NCBI GenBank assembly: GCA_002914845.1 | Contig: JXTC01000272.1 | Coordinates: forward strand, 211,890-275,889 | Direction of reading: 5' to 3' | DNA from: Trema orientale | Lineage: Eukaryota; Streptophyta; Magnoliopsida; Rosales; Cannabaceae | Length of the DNA: 64,000 nt | Notes under the pieces: generated by a model | What the model saw: only the letters and a program-made list of their open reading frames with translations | The model's database searches: none | Told to the model about the DNA's origin: nothing | Shown: positions 10,753 through 24,553 of the stretch, piece by piece | Position numbering within the stretch: position 1 is the stretch's first letter | Layout: every line of letters begins with the position of its first letter | Program-made: the position numbers and the translations under genes

Positions 10753-12029
10753 AGGTAAAAAAAAAGAAAAAATTAATAGGTAGACTTTTCATTGAATTGG
10801 CGGCGTGACTAGTAAAACGTTTGATTCTCATTTTCCACGTAACGAAAGTTTGAGTCGATACTTCAAATGGAAAAAATAAATAAATTAAGAAGAGGCCGAG
10901 TAGATAGTAGATACCAAATACAGATTTCACATTGCTATTGGCTTAGAGTTTAGACTTTATACGTTATATTTAATGACTTTAATTTGAATAAAAGCGAATA
11001 AATCCTAGAGAGACAAAATGTCATGCTTCTTTTGAACAACACGTTTTTTATTTTTATTTTTTACGTTTTATGTTTTTTCGTTTTATTTATTTATTATTTG
11101 CTAAACAAGTCTTGGGTGCTTGATAATTAGTGCTTTCACATTCCTAACCAACCAATGTGCGAAATTTTTTTTATAACTGTTCAGTCAACTCGTTGGCTTG
11201 CTATCCTAATATATGCATATACATATGTACATATATGTCTGGTTGGCTAACTTATGTCAATTAATTAGTTTATGGGAAAAGAATTTATTAATTCGTTACA
11301 CCAAACAAGTGCTCTTGTGCATACTATATTTTAATTCTTAATATATATATGTCACAGACCATGTAGTTGTGGGAAGTAGATGGTTTAACGGTATAATACA
11401 TGAATTATCATACTATGGGCTTTAAATATAAAAAAAACATGCATCTCATTGTTAATAAATACTTTTTATGACAATGTATACGACAATAAATACTTGATCT
11501 TGTCAAAGGTCGTTTCTAATTGATATAATATTTACTAATGCTAATGCGACACCTGTCCAATCTAATTTAATATCTAAAACACAAATCTTCCTGAATTAAT
11601 TTTTGTGCATATCTCATCATTTTCAAATGCTTGGATTTTATGTATTTATCATACTTCCAAATCAAAACTTCTCAACAACAATCCATATGCCAAAGTGGAT
11701 CATTTTGTTTTTCCTAGTCAGTAGTTGCGCATCGTTAAGTAACTTCTCATCATCAAGTCTCTCTTAACTCTTAACAAAAACAGAATTCTTGTTCAAACAT
11801 GTAATGTACGCTAATGAATTATGATAAACTAGTCATATCAATTAATTATATGAAATTCAAACACTATACGTATTTCAATTTCATGAAAAACAACGGTACT
11901 TAATTAAACAACATTCATTGGATAGTATGGTATATATAAAGAGAACAATGTGTTTAGGCATTACGGCATATGAATTAATCAATAATATGTTAAATCTCTT
12001 ATGGAATGATTAGTTTTGGTACAAAATTT
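10753..12029. other. AT-rich spacer, no gene seen
   Basis: No coding, RNA gene or element termini recognised. Confidence 0.4.
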
Positions 12030-12680
12030 TATCTTGTCGCTATAGGAAAGCGCGAGAGCAAAACTATTCACTGGTCGTTACAGAGAATTAAGTCAAAACT
12101 CCCTCTCTGTAGGCTAGGTACGAGCCCAGGAGCATGGAAGTGGTCTCTCTCCTAACTTCAAAGTCCTGAGTTTGTAAGGGGGGAGGAGAGGGGAGGTGCT
12201 AGGCACCGACGTGGCACTTGCCAAATAGTCTCCGAAGCTCAAATTAGTGATTGGAGTTTTAGTAAGAGGTAGTCTCTAGTAGAGAGCTATTAATGAGAGA
12301 AATATAAATGAAGAGAGAGAAGTACAGCCTTCGACCTAGTTTCAACTTACCTCTAATGTGGTGATTGAGGGTCTTAAATAGGCGATCTAGTGTGCGTTAA
12401 ATCCGTTAGATTGTCTTGAGAAGGAGTTTAGTGATCCTAACCCTTAATCTTGGCTGAGAGAGGCGCATCAAATGCAACGATATCCTAGGCACTGTAGCAA
12501 TTCGGTCATTAACCTATTTGCCAGCGTAGTACATACTAGGCTAAGGGTTAAAGGCGGCTGCCAGGTAGTCAGTACAATGATGGTCGATGATTTACGGAGT
12601 TCGGGATGGCTTCGGGCCCGAGTCTTGTGACATGCCTTCAGTTCTTCTAGGGTCTTTTCTGGAATTACCCTTAACAATTA
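12030..12680. other. GC-richer island, possibly LTR-derived
   Basis: Base composition is clearly richer in G and C than on either side. Phrases such as 'ggtgctaggcaccgacgtggc', 'ctccgaagctcaaatta' and 'gagagagaag..taaatagg' resemble the U3/R region of some plant Ty3-type LTRs. No TG..CA ends, primer site or coding domain could be fixed. The identification as an old LTR fossil is tentative. Confidence 0.3.
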
Positions 12681-15600
12681 GTAATATAATTCTCAAAATA
12701 TATTAGGTGCACTAAGTAGCAACTTTTGCAGCATAACACCACAAAAACGATCGAATTAGGTTGGCCTTGTTGGCCATTAATTCAAGCTAATAAGCTAGGC
12801 TAGCAAAGCATGCACATGGGCTGCCATCCCCATGCCAAACCTCATCACCCAAACACGTGCGCCCCTCAGAGGCTCGCTGAGCTTTTGCAGATCTCTTTAT
12901 ATACAATTTTTTTATTAAAAAAAAAACATACATTGGATGAATTCCCAAAACATGATTGGTTAAACAGCATATATTATAAGGCATAGTTATGCCGTCAAAA
13001 ATGAGAGCTTATACAAATGTGTGTGCAACTCAAAGTGCAAAACTAAGAGAACCTTATCTATAAGCAGTGTTGTTTTTATATAAGGGAATCTTTTGGACTT
13101 CACGTCACAGTTTGCCCCCTTGGATCCGAGCATGTCATAGAGAATGGGAGCGTTTCTTATTAACAAGATTAATATATAATTTTTTAATCAAAAGGATTCC
13201 TTAATAATATTTGCATATAATATACTAATCTATTTGGCATACTAAGATTGGCAAAAGAGAGATCCCCATGGCCATAGCTACTACTGATGACTAATTTTCC
13301 CTATAAATAAGGATCCTGCTTTAGTCATATGCTACTCTGGCAGTTTAGTTGGGTATTGTATGTACGATTAGTTTTCTTCTCTTTGAATTGTTTCAAAAAG
13401 AAAAGATTTCCGTCATAACTCATAAGATGATTCCAAAAGGGAGAAAAAAAAAAATTCAACATACGTTTTTGAAATTATTTGTATAAAATAATAACAATGA
13501 CGATAATAATGCAGAGTTTATAACTCGGTCACCAAATATTGATAAATAAATTTGCTGAGTTCAATGATGTTCAATATTGATCAAATTTATTTCACTAAAA
13601 GAAGGATCAAATTTTTGATTTACAACTAGAAATGTACTTATTATATTTGTAGAGAAATAGAATCTAATTTTCATTCTTTGCATGATGAATGTTCGATTTG
13701 ATAGGAATTAAGAGGTTTATTTGGGTACAATTGATCATCATTTAGGAAATGGGAAACATTAATGCTTAATTCATTGAATTTGACTTTTCTTTCATTCACT
13801 TTTGAAAAGTCAACTTGTTAATGTCACTATGAACACCAAATTTATCATAAGTTTGAAGGAAAAAGAAAACAAGTAAAGAATCAATAAAGAAAAAAGAAAA
13901 CTAGTTGTTAGAACAGTTGCATCAATATGCCAATATTCATCTCATATAGATGCAAATTAATAATTGCTAATAATGATACATGGAATAAAAACAAAGAGGG
14001 TAGATCCAAAAATAATTCCAAGGCTAGGAAAAGACACAAATTATAGTCCATCAAACTCTATCAATAATGAGTGTTGAGTTATACATTATCGGAGGGAGCA
14101 AGCAGGGGTGGGGGAACTTAGCAAATTTTATTGGACCTATGTTTTAATATTCCTCATTTCATTTTCAGAAGGAAGGTGAGACACAGGTGAGACACTGCAT
14201 GTGTTTTAATTGTTCAAAACATAAATAGGGAAGATGTTTTTAAAAGTGTGTAATATTTCTAGTTCATGGCCCATTTTTACACACGAGAAAAAGAAAAAAA
14301 ATAAATAAAAGAGCAAGCTTAGGCTGCAAGCCTCAAGAAGACACCTAATCCTGGAAACAGACCCTGTGCTCCCATAGAATCCTATTTAGATAGAAAAGAA
14401 GAAAAATAATTTTAAAATTTAAAGAATGAATTTGGGAAGAAGAGGTTTTATTTGATTTCATATATATGTGGCAGACACCTAAGAAGTACATGAAAAAATG
14501 TATTACATGTCGTTCATAGGTGTCTATCAAATAAAACAAGTGGACCCTTTAGGCTGAAGAAACCAAAAAAACAATAAATAAATAAATAAAAAGAATAGTG
14601 GACCCTTTAGCCATACTATAGGTTCCCAAACTATTGATTATTACTAAATTCTACCTATAAAACGGCCCTTCAATCATAAAAATTAGTATATATATACAAT
14701 TTTTACAACCTGGAGTCCTGAGCTGTACCGGAGTGTTGCAGCTATGAAGAAACCAACACTTGTACTTTGTAGACCCCAAAGCCTGTTCATGGCTCCTACG
14801 GTCCCCTGCCCTTATTTTGCTACAACACGACCGATAGTAGCGTAAGTTGACATTTTGTAGGACCATATGGTCCTCTCTTAGGGAAAAATATACTCCATTT
14901 TTATCCCCCTTCGGCTGCTTGGTTTTCAAATGGTTTCACTTATAAAAACAGAACCAAAAACTGAAAATTGTTACCAAACAAAACGCTTACAAATTTCATC
15001 ATAAATCGTAATATTGAAAAACCCATCTTTGTTCCAACCTATTCACGTTTCATGGATCAAATTGGGCTCCAGTGTTTTGTAGCATGATAAAAGAGGGTTA
15101 AAAAAAAGAAAGTTAACCGTGTCTACATTGGTCTTTTGATCACTACAAATATATACATGATAGGAATTAAACAAAAGAGTTGATAAACAATTTGGTTTAT
15201 TATTGATAAGGACTCTTTTATTATAGTTTAGATTGATAACAAAAAATTAATTTGTATCAATCATGTGTTGAAGAATTTATTCCTTGTAATTAGGAGATTT
15301 CAGAACTCATCTCCAAGTAAAATTAATTGATAACACGCAATTTAAAATTTGAAAATATATACCTAATTATAGCTTTTTATCTATCATTTTGATTTAAATT
15401 TTTAATATGATACGTCATTAATTTATTAGTTTAGACTTTACTTGGCAAACTAAATTCAGATATAAATATTTGATTTTTTTTCCAAAGTAGTGGGTAAAAA
15501 TATTTGAAGATTTTGCTTCATTTTCAATAATGTTGTCTTTTAATGAACAAAATAGAAATGCAATAATAAAAATAAGAAGATTGTGGAATCCTTGACGCTT

Positions 15601-17880
15601 CTAAAATAAAATTTCTCAAGAAATAATAAAAACTTGCCCTGTTGAGAAGAAAAAAGATATGTCAACGGGAGACAGCTAGAAAGATTATTAAGATGTTAAG
15701 GCCTCCCGATCTCTTTCAATATATAATTAGATAATTTGGATTAGAGTTAACAGAGCGTGAACAATATAATAGTCTTAATTAGTGTCAGAATTCAAGATAT
15801 TCATAATTATACATTTTTTCTTTGCTGAAATTCACATAATTGTGTACATGATTAACGAACTAAATCATTAGAGAGTAAAGGAAATCTAGCAATTAATAAG
15901 ACACCATGCTCAACTCAATTAAATTTATAGGAATATTCACACCCGGGAAAAGAATTTTTTTTCCAAGCATTTATAAATAATAATAATTATTATCATGAAC
16001 TTTAGTCCATCATGTTATATATGCGACACAATTTATGGCATTCATCCCATACTAGATAAATAGTACCACCACTACCTAGCGATAACCATATATTTATGGT
16101 CCCAAAAAAAAAGTAAAAAATAGAAAACAAATAAAATAAAGAATACACCAATAAAAAAGGCGGGAGGGCGAGGTTGCTGTCCAAAACTTCTGGCTGATCT
16201 GGACCAAAGAAAATTAGTCATAGCCACGTGGGACCCAGCTCAGCAGAGAGATGACAGGCTAAGTCACACGGTGACGTGGCAAGGGGAAAATGTTGTGGTG
16301 GTGGTGGTGGTGGGGTATAATGCACGAGATTGTAGGAACTGTTCCTTAACGAAGGGATCGGGGGGTGTTGTGGGGCCAATTGGCAAAGGGGGAAAAGGAA
16401 AGTTTGAGTGCCTTTAAGACAAACCCATCTGGCTATCTATCCATATTCATGTGCATTCATTAATCAATGTGGGTGAAATAAAAAGCAAAGCAAACTCCCA
16501 AAAGGAAAAAGCATGATTCTTGTGCCTTACGAGAGAATACTCTTTTTCTCTCTCCCTATAAAATAATTACATTTTTTGTATTTTTTTTCACTAATTCGTC
16601 ACCCATTATTTTCTTTATTTACCATAAAATCCCTTAATGTTTGGGACATTAGGCCAAACATTAGGCTAGGCCCCCCACAATGGCCACAATGGGGGCCATA
16701 CCCGATTTTGACATGTAAATTTAACTTGGCCTTTAATTTCACAATGATCATATTCGTTCTGCCTATTAATAATTACCCAATGTTTCGCTTTCATGGCCTA
16801 ATTGTTACCTGTGTTACTAATCTAATTATTACATTAAAAATCTCACCACGTCCCTACTTGATAATTTATTTATTTTTCCCTTTTTTCCTCTACCATAAAT
16901 GTAAATCCCTCTTAAGGATAAAAGAGATATTCACTTGCAAATGACTATAAATAATAAAGAGCATGTACACATGCATATATTATTATATAATAATTGAATT
17001 GTATTGATTGACCATAATAAATTTATGGAAATTAAGCTCTCATTCCCTTTAAAATTTTTATGTGCCAGCCGTATAATGATTCAATACAAAAAACAAATTA
17101 TATTTTCCGTGTGTGTGCCCATTTATTCAATCATTAACATCAACCAAAGTTATTTTTAACTAAGGAAAAGATCAAAGAAAAAGAACCATTTAATTTTAAA
17201 GAAATTAAACAAAGAAAGTTCCATCCCGTGAAAATGAATGAATCGATCCAAGCAAAACAATAATGTGAAGGCTATGGTGAGCCGTTATTTAAGCCACTAA
17301 TTGGGACAAATCTAATACAATCAATCAACAAATATCTTCTAGTTTGGGTAAAAAAGTTTGTTTTAGTTAATACCGTGATCATATTTTGGGCCCTTATTAT
17401 AGGTTCAATGATTTTCGTAATAGCAGAAAGAATCTGATCATTTTTCACTTTTTTTGATACACGGGTACAAATAGTAATTTCACCCTGATTAAAGGTAAAT
17501 AACCGGGTCTTATCCATTCAGCCGGTAGTTGAACCCGATGACCCGTGATGATTTACCGGCTATAGTTGGTCACAGTCAATATATTCACCGGATGCTCCAA
17601 GTCAAACCAAAGAAAGAACCAATTATTTTTCTAATTTTTAAATTACTTATTGACCTTGCTAGTACTCGTAGTCTTATAGGCCACATAGCTTGAAATAGAG
17701 AAAATAAAAGAGAGAATCTACAATGGTGTGGTGCCAGCTATGAAGTTGAAGGATCAAAGCTTTCTCTGAGGTCAAAGCTGGCAATTTTTCCTTTTATTTA
17801 TTTTTGTATTTATAAATTTTCTATTTATATTTATTTATTTATTTAATTTAGACATTGTTCTCTCCACCACCTTTGCCTTA
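12681..17880. other. Long gene-free spacer upstream of the TPR gene
   Basis: No coding region was recognised in either direction. ACGT-core sites occur at about 16221-16232 (CCACGTGGG) and 16271-16280 (GTGACGTGGC), next to a (GTG)n tract at about 16294-16313. These might be distal regulatory sequence, but they lie about 1.8 kb from the nearest start codon. Confidence 0.4.
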
Positions 17881-17915
17881 TTTACACTTGAAAATCTAAA
17901 CAGATTCGAAATAAC

Positions 17916-17918
<3 letters not shown>

Positions 17919-17950
<32 letters not shown>
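17919..17950. repeat. (TC)16 microsatellite in the probable 5' UTR/promoter
   Basis: A pure TC run about 175 bp before the TPR-gene start codon, followed by a (TA)n stretch near 17987-18000. Pyrimidine patches of this kind are common near plant transcription starts. Confidence 0.6.
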
Positions 17951-17953
<3 letters not shown>

Positions 17954-18123
17954 TTTTCCTTCTCTTTCTCGTTATTTCTTTCCTTTATATATATATATAT
18001 CTCTCTCAGAAAAAAAATGACTTTGATTTGAACAAGAGAGAGAGGAGGAGAGGATTTGATGCGGAATAGCTGAAGATATACAGTTGATTTCTGGGAAAGA
18101 AAGAAGCTTAAACCAGAACAACA

Positions 18124-20529
18124 ATGGCGGTCACTTCTCCTTGCCTCTCTGGTAATGAGAAAAAGCACTGGTGGCTTAGTAACAGAAAGGTAAAAAAAAA
18201 AGAAGGGTCTTCTTCGAAATCTCATTTCTGTATCTGGGTTTGTTTTATTTCTCTTTTTATACAATGGAATATACTCACATTTGATCAAAACGCATATCGG
18301 TATTTCTCAGTTTATCTGAAAGTAACGTTTTCTTTTGTTTTTTCAATGGTGATTTTCAGATTGTAGATAAGTATTTGAAAGACGCTAGGAGCCTCATTGC
18401 GACCCAAGAACAGAGCGAGATCGCCTCTGCTTTGACCCTCCTTGACGCGGCTCTAGCCCTCTCGCCTCGGCTCGAGCAAGCGCTCGAGCTCAAAGCGAGG
18501 TCTCTGTTATGGCTCCGGAGGTTCAAGGACGTGGCGGACATGCTTCAGGACTATATCCCGAGCCTTAAAATGGCGTACGACGATTCGGGCTCTGAGAACT
18601 CGTCTCAGCAGCTCTCGAGGGAGCGAGTCAAGCTTCTCTCGAGTAACTCGTCGTCTGACTCCGAGGGTCGGGATCCTTCTTTCAAGTGCTTCTCTGTCTC
18701 GGACTTGAAGAAGAAGGTCATGGCGGGGCTCTGTAAAAACTGCGACAAAGAAGGGCAATGGAGGTAAAATTTCCATTATTCTGTTCCATTGATTTTGTGA
18801 ACTTTTTTATTTATTTGTATTTTGCTTATACGTTTTCTCATAAATTGTTCTATATAGTAGTAGGTTCTTCTTTTTATGACTTTAATTTAATACTGAGATC
18901 AGAGTACTTGTTTTTTGTTTTCCATCCGCTCTAGTAAATGCACTGCCACCCATTTTGAGGTTCTCAAAAATTTTGACCCTCAAAAAAAAAAAAACACTAA
19001 ATAAAAGACGAAATATAGACCTTTAGAATTTTCAAGGGAAAAACATTGTTGATCTTAAACGATTCTTGCTCTTCAAGATTGTGTTTCTGAATTTTAGCAA
19101 TCCTTGTCTTTGTGGCTTTTTTTTAATTGGTCATTTCAATCTTTTTAGTGTTTAAACTTCTAATCATTATTTGTTTGGGGTAAAAAATAATTCTTTTTTT
19201 AGAGAAGAAAATCGTATAATGTAAATATGGCCATATCCGAACTAGTTGGAACTGACCCTTTTTGTTACCCAATTGACACACAGGTATCTGGTATTGGGCC
19301 AAGCCTGTTGTCATCTAGGCCTAATGGAGGACGCCATGGCTCTCCTCCAGACCGGGAAACGTCTCGCCAGCGCCGCATTCCGCCGCGAAAGCATATGCTG
19401 GTCCGACGACAGCTTCTCCCTATCCAACTTCCCAATCTCCGGCGAAATCTCCGCCGCGAACAGACCCGCCTCGCCGCCCCAGCCGCTCTCCGAATCCGAG
19501 AACGTGAGCCAACTCCTCAGCCACATTAAGCTCCTCCTCCGCCGTAGAACCGCGGCGATCGCCGCGCTCGATGCCGGCCTCTACTCCGAGGCCATCCGCC
19601 ACTTCAGCAAGATCCTCGAAGGCCGCCGCGGCGCCCCTCAGGGCTTCCTAGCCGAATGCTACATGTACCGCGCCGCGGCGTACAAATCCGCTGGCCGAAT
19701 TGCCGAGGCCATAGCCGACTGCAACCGGACTCTGGCTCTTGATCAGAGCTGCATCCAAGCTCTTGACACCAGAGCTTCTCTGCTCGAAACAATCCGATGC
19801 TTACCCGATTGCCTACACGATCTTGAGCACCTGAAGCTTCTCTACAACTCGATTTTGCGGGACCGGAAGCTTCCGGGTCCGGCATGGAAGCGCCACTATG
19901 TGAGGTACCGGGAAATACCCGGGAAGCTCTGTGCTCTAACGACCAAAATCCAAGCCCTGAAGCAGAGAGTTGCGTCTGGCGAAACCGGGAACGTGGATTA
20001 CTATGCTCTGATCGGGCTTCGACGTGGGTGTTCGAGGTCGGAACTGGAAAGAGCACATCTCCTGCTCTGTTTGCGGCACAAGCCGGATAAGGCCACGGCG
20101 TTCATCGAACGGTGCGAGATTGCTTACGATGGCGACATTGATTCGATCAGAGACAGCGCTAAGATGTCATCATTGTTGCTCTATAGATTGCTTCAGAAGG
20201 GCTATTCGAGCGTAATGTCGACGATCATGGACGAAGAAGCCGCCGAGAATCAGAGGAAGAAGGCTGCAGCTGCTCTCCAAGCTGCTCAGGCCGCAGTTCA
20301 GGTTCAGCAAATTCAGGAATCAGTATCCGATTCGGATTCGGAATCGAAATCGGATGTTTCGACCATGAATCGGATTAATTCGGCCGAAACCAATAACTGT
20401 TCGGCGAATTCTAATTCGAATGTGTTCCAAGGTGTGTTTTGCCGGGACTTGGCGGCGGTTGGTAGTTTGCTTTCTCAAGTCGGGTTTAACCGTCCGATTA
20501 CGGTTAAGTACGAGGCTTTGAGCTGTTGA
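18124..20529 (+). CDS. TPR protein with a degenerate J domain (571 aa, 3 exons)
   Basis: Exons 18124-18189, 18360-18763 and 19284-20529, with GT..AG introns and phases that close. The protein starts MAVTSPCLSGNEKKHWWLSNRK. TPR-like helical pairs occur at about residues 33-66 and 245-320 (for example GLYSEAIRHFSKIL, RIAEAIADCNRTLAL). A J-like region follows at about 393-426 (NVDYYALIGLRRGCSRSELERA..LRHKPDK). The HPD tripeptide that stimulates Hsp70 is interrupted as H-K-P-D, so Hsp70 stimulation is doubtful. The C-terminus is Ala/Gln-rich, then Ser/Asp-rich. Exon 3 is GC-rich compared with its flanks, which is normal for plant coding sequence. It resembles the plant family represented, from memory, by AT3G62570 and AT2G47440. 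TPRs suggest a protein-interaction scaffold, perhaps with chaperones; no specific partner is known to me. Confidence 0.9.
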
Positions 20530-23500
20530 TTCTGATTCCGGGTTCGGTTCAGAATTTAGCGTTACCGGCAATGTGATTCTCTTTTGTACAAAAAAAAAAA
20601 AGATTAAGAAAAAAAAATTCCCATAAAAAAAAAAAAAAAGCCTTGCCGGGAAATTTTGTCACCCTATTTTCTAAATTTTCCTATCTACTATTTTACTACT
20701 ACTAGTACTACTACATGTACAGAATTTCAGTACCGAATTTTCTATCTTTGGTTTATCTTTTAGCTTATAAAATTGACTCGGTAATAGTTTATGCTTGCGT
20801 CTTATTTCGAAATTTTTATTATATTTGGAAAAATATTTAATGCGTTGTACTCAAAAAGAATGGTACAGTGTTACTTAGCGAAGTGGCAGAGAGGTACAGA
20901 GAGAGAGAGAGAGAAAAAAGAGGGTGATGATATGTGGGAGAAATATTAATGGCTTAGGCCTTTGGATTCTTTCCAATGTCTTTATCTACTAGCATTAAGT
21001 TCTCCTTCTCTTTCTCTCTATCTATCCATCTCTGGTTTGTTTATCCATGCAGCTGAATACTTTCTGACATTCCCACTAGATTTCATTTCCCTACTAGAGC
21101 CACCCCCAAGTCTTGCCTCGTACACACCTGTACATGTTACATTTGTGGTGAAAGATAAGGTATGGGCCATGGAAAAGCATAGAGATTTGATAATTTGATA
21201 TTTTTATGAGAGCACCCCAATTGAAACGTGGCTGTAATGCATCGGTGGGAAATGTGAAATGATAATGTGAGGTCACCCACAGGGGAAAAAGTTTGTCAGT
21301 TCATTTTTTTTCTCTCTTTAAAGAAGTTTTTTAGCAGAGTACAGTAGTAGTACTGGCTTAGCCAAAGACCCAGATGGAAACAAAAGAAAAGGTCTAATCT
21401 ACACTCAATACAAGAAATAAAGAAAATAAAGGGCTTTAGATAGGAAAGGTCATTTCAGCCTTCACATTTTGCTATGATCGCACTGTTTTTGGGCACTAGT
21501 TCCGTACTACAATGCATTGTTTGTCTCTTGCTTTGCAAATTGTAACAAAAGCTGGCCAATAACCCCATAAGCCATAAGTACTACTACCCATCTATGATTT
21601 TGGTTAAGTAAGAATATAATTTTCATAATTCAGATACTGTTTGGTGTCCGAGATAGAAAGAGCCCTTGATTTAAATGGGGTTGGAAGAGCCATATATGTG
21701 TTAACATATCTGTTTATGTGAAAGGACTTTTAAGAAAGTTGTTGGGAATGAATGAGGTTTCCGACCTTCCAAGCCTAACAGTGTTAGTTTTAGCTTACGA
21801 TATAGGGCATGGCTTCTATTGGAAGCGAAAAAGCCTCTGTTTTTTGCCCCATAAAAAGGTAGCATCATTATGTTTTTTATTCCTGTTTTGGACTTTGGCA
21901 GAAAAGGGTTAGAATTATTGTTGCCAAAACGAATTTTGTTTGTTTTAACATGAGAGTAATTTTGCTACTTGATTTAATGTGTAAATAAATGGATGCTGCT
22001 AGGTAATTTAATGTAGTATCAATAAGCAGATGAACGAATTTTTAATCATTTATTGAGACATAAATTATGATATGTAACTCTTAAATGAGTTTGATTTTAC
22101 AGGGCCTATGACCATTTTCTATCTTCGCAATGAAGATAGTTTCTTTCAGAAGAAGAAAAAGAAAGAAAGAAAGAAAAGGACCAGAGAGAAACATATAATT
22201 ATTAATCCAATTGAATTGGCCTACCTAAGTTTTGAAAATTTTCAGTTTGAATATTTCTTTTTCTTTTACTTTTATTATAGGGGTCTTGGGTTTTAATTAA
22301 GATTAAAGGGCTCCAAAGTCGTAATAGGCTTCCACAATTCATGGATGCCTTTCTATACATCCGTATTTTCTTTCCTTCCTCTTCAAGACTTCAAGTGATT
22401 TAGAGCCTCCTTTTTTTTTTTTTTTAAATCCCAAAGAATATTACCTTTTGGCTTTTGTCCTTCCAAGCAACTCAACAATTTTGTTCACTTTCTCCCTTAA
22501 GATCCCTTAAAAGGAAAATCATACTGACTTTGCCATCATCTGGGGCATTAAAAATATTAATAATCTGAAGTTCATATACTTAATCATATGTTTTTTAAGG
22601 TAAAACTTACTATTAATGGTTGTCTTAGCATAAGAAAATGATTAAAGAAAAAAAAAAGAGAGAGCTTATTATATGTTGTAAGAGGTCCATTCTTATTAAT
22701 ATACAATCCCCACATGTTTTTAGATTTTCAAAACATTATGACCTTTCTTTGGGAGATGTCAAAAGGTGAGCCAATTGCTCTTTAATTAATCAACCACGAG
22801 GCTGTAATACACATTGCTCTTGTTTCACTATTTTGCTTCTTTTCTTAAGCATTTTGTTCCCATAACGAAGCAGCAGATATTGTCCGGCCACAAATCACAG
22901 AAAACCAAAAAAAAAAAATGTCAAACACACCATATTAGAATTATGACTATACCCACTTCCATATCTGTTTCAAAGTCCACTTTCACAAGAAAACCATCGT
23001 TGAATTTATTACTTTCTGCCTGAGTTTCCGAAGAGTTCCAATCTAAAATTAAGTGGGCTGTGGCTGGATCCACAGTGTAGCAGGCTCCGCATGACTAAAA
23101 ATGAATAAACTACATATGTGAAGCATTTATATAGTAGTGCCTAGTGTGAGCCGTATATTAGTGCAAGAAGTGCAAAGACATGCCTTAGAATATCCTCATT
23201 TATGATTTTAAAACAATGATCCTACTAAGAGTTTGAACTAGAGCCAGTTATGCATGTTTTGGAGTCATTTTTAGTGGACTACTCTGACACTTAATTATTT
23301 TATATACAAGATTTTCTAGTTAATAGGCTCATATTCATAACTGGACCATTTTTTAGGCATATTTTATTTTCTTGTGGCGGAAGAAAAGGTGGGTAGCATT
23401 GTTTCTCACGAGGGCACTATTTTTTTTTTCTTTTTAAATTCGTTCTCTTTATTCTATTCCATAGTCAGAGGCTTTAAGAACATCTCCCCAAGACTCCTTT

Positions 23501-23602
23501 TTTTTTTTTTTTGAGATATATATATATATTAACTTTGATGATTGATCCACAAATCCCTGGTTTGAGTTTAGCACTTTACAATTATTCCGGTTTGCTTGTT
23601 AC
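20530..23602. other. 3' region of the TPR gene and spacer
   Basis: A-rich runs follow the stop codon and a (GA)n stretch lies near 20899-20914. No further gene was seen; the open frames at 20962-21198 and 21718-21912 show no domain. Confidence 0.4.
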
Positions 23603-24050
23603 TGTAATACCCTCATGTTTTGTGTCCTAAGAGGAATTAAGGAGACGAATATGGGGATAAAGATGTAAACTCGATGTCCTGGTGGCCGAGAATGGGAGCT
23701 TAAACAAGCAAGAGGGCGACTGGGGAATATAAACACGTGATGTTTGAATGTTGGGAACATTGGAAAGAGGGTAAGTCGTGGCCAGTTATGATGATGTCAG
23801 TGACAGCATGTGATGCTATCATGTGCTCTTCTCTCTCTACCCCTCCACTGTTTTGATGGCTTACTTATATATGTTCCAAGGAGGGGAAATAAGAAGAAGA
23901 AGAAAAAAGCTAGTTGGGATTAATAATTCAAGAAAAATCTGACAAATTCTGTTCACATTATCTGTTTATACTAATTCTTTGAGTGAAAACACAAGAGAAA
24001 GAGTACAAAGAATGTGTGGTTTTGAATTGTAGGAATTCAAATTTATAACG
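23603..24050 (+). mobile_element. Possible Ty3-type LTR fragment
   Basis: Begins TGTAATACCCTCATG, like the TGTAAyrCCC start common in plant Ty3 LTRs. The composition is richer in G than its flanks, and ACTTATATATG, a plausible TATA region, lies about 270 bp in. The 3' end and target duplication could not be found, and there is no coding. If correct, it is a solo or broken LTR fossil. Confidence 0.3.
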
Positions 24051-24488
24051 CACTTTATTTTTGAGATCTAAATCTGATTCAAAATTCTAATAACTAGAAC
24101 AGCCGTTTTTTATTATTTTGTAATCTGAAATTATGAGGTTTGAATTCTATACGTACTTTCGAATTTAATAGTATGTTATATTATAGCTGGGGACAAAAAC
24201 TATAGGCTAGCCTCTTACTAGGCTTATTACAAATGTTAGTACATGAAAATAGAAACCTTTGAAAACGTAGTCCATGTATTATTTCTTGATTAATTGAGGA
24301 ATTGAATTATGGGAGTGGGACATTTAGGGGCCCTTGAATGCCACATATAGAATAAGGAAGAGCTTTCCACTCAAAGGACTTACATGGATTTTTTTGGAGT
24401 TTGAGCTTTGAAAAAAATTTCAATCCGTACATTGGGCAGAAAGCTACGTACGAATATTGATATTGAGTAGTAAAATATTTATCTACCA

Positions 24489-24553
24489 NNNNNNNNNNNN
24501 NNNNNNNNNNNNNNNNNNNNNNNNNNNNNNNNNNNNNNNNNNNNNNNNNNNNN
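24489..24553. other. Assembly gap (65 N)
   Basis: A run of N only. No gene is interrupted as far as can be seen. Confidence 0.99.

Noticed and set aside
16576-16944. 122-codon plus-strand frame
   Set aside because: Hydrophobic, AT-driven sequence without domain or gene context.
17272-17517. 81-codon minus-strand frame containing RFVPISGLNNGSP, vaguely like translation-factor GTPases
   Set aside because: No G-motifs and no continuing similarity on either side; judged coincidental.
19604-20056. 150-codon minus-strand frame inside the TPR gene
   Set aside because: Antisense shadow of the GC-rich exon 3; no resemblance to any family.
23785-23835. Short inverted words around GACAGCATGTGATGCTATC as a miRNA foldback
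   Set aside because: Stem too short and irregular; no known mature miRNA recognised.
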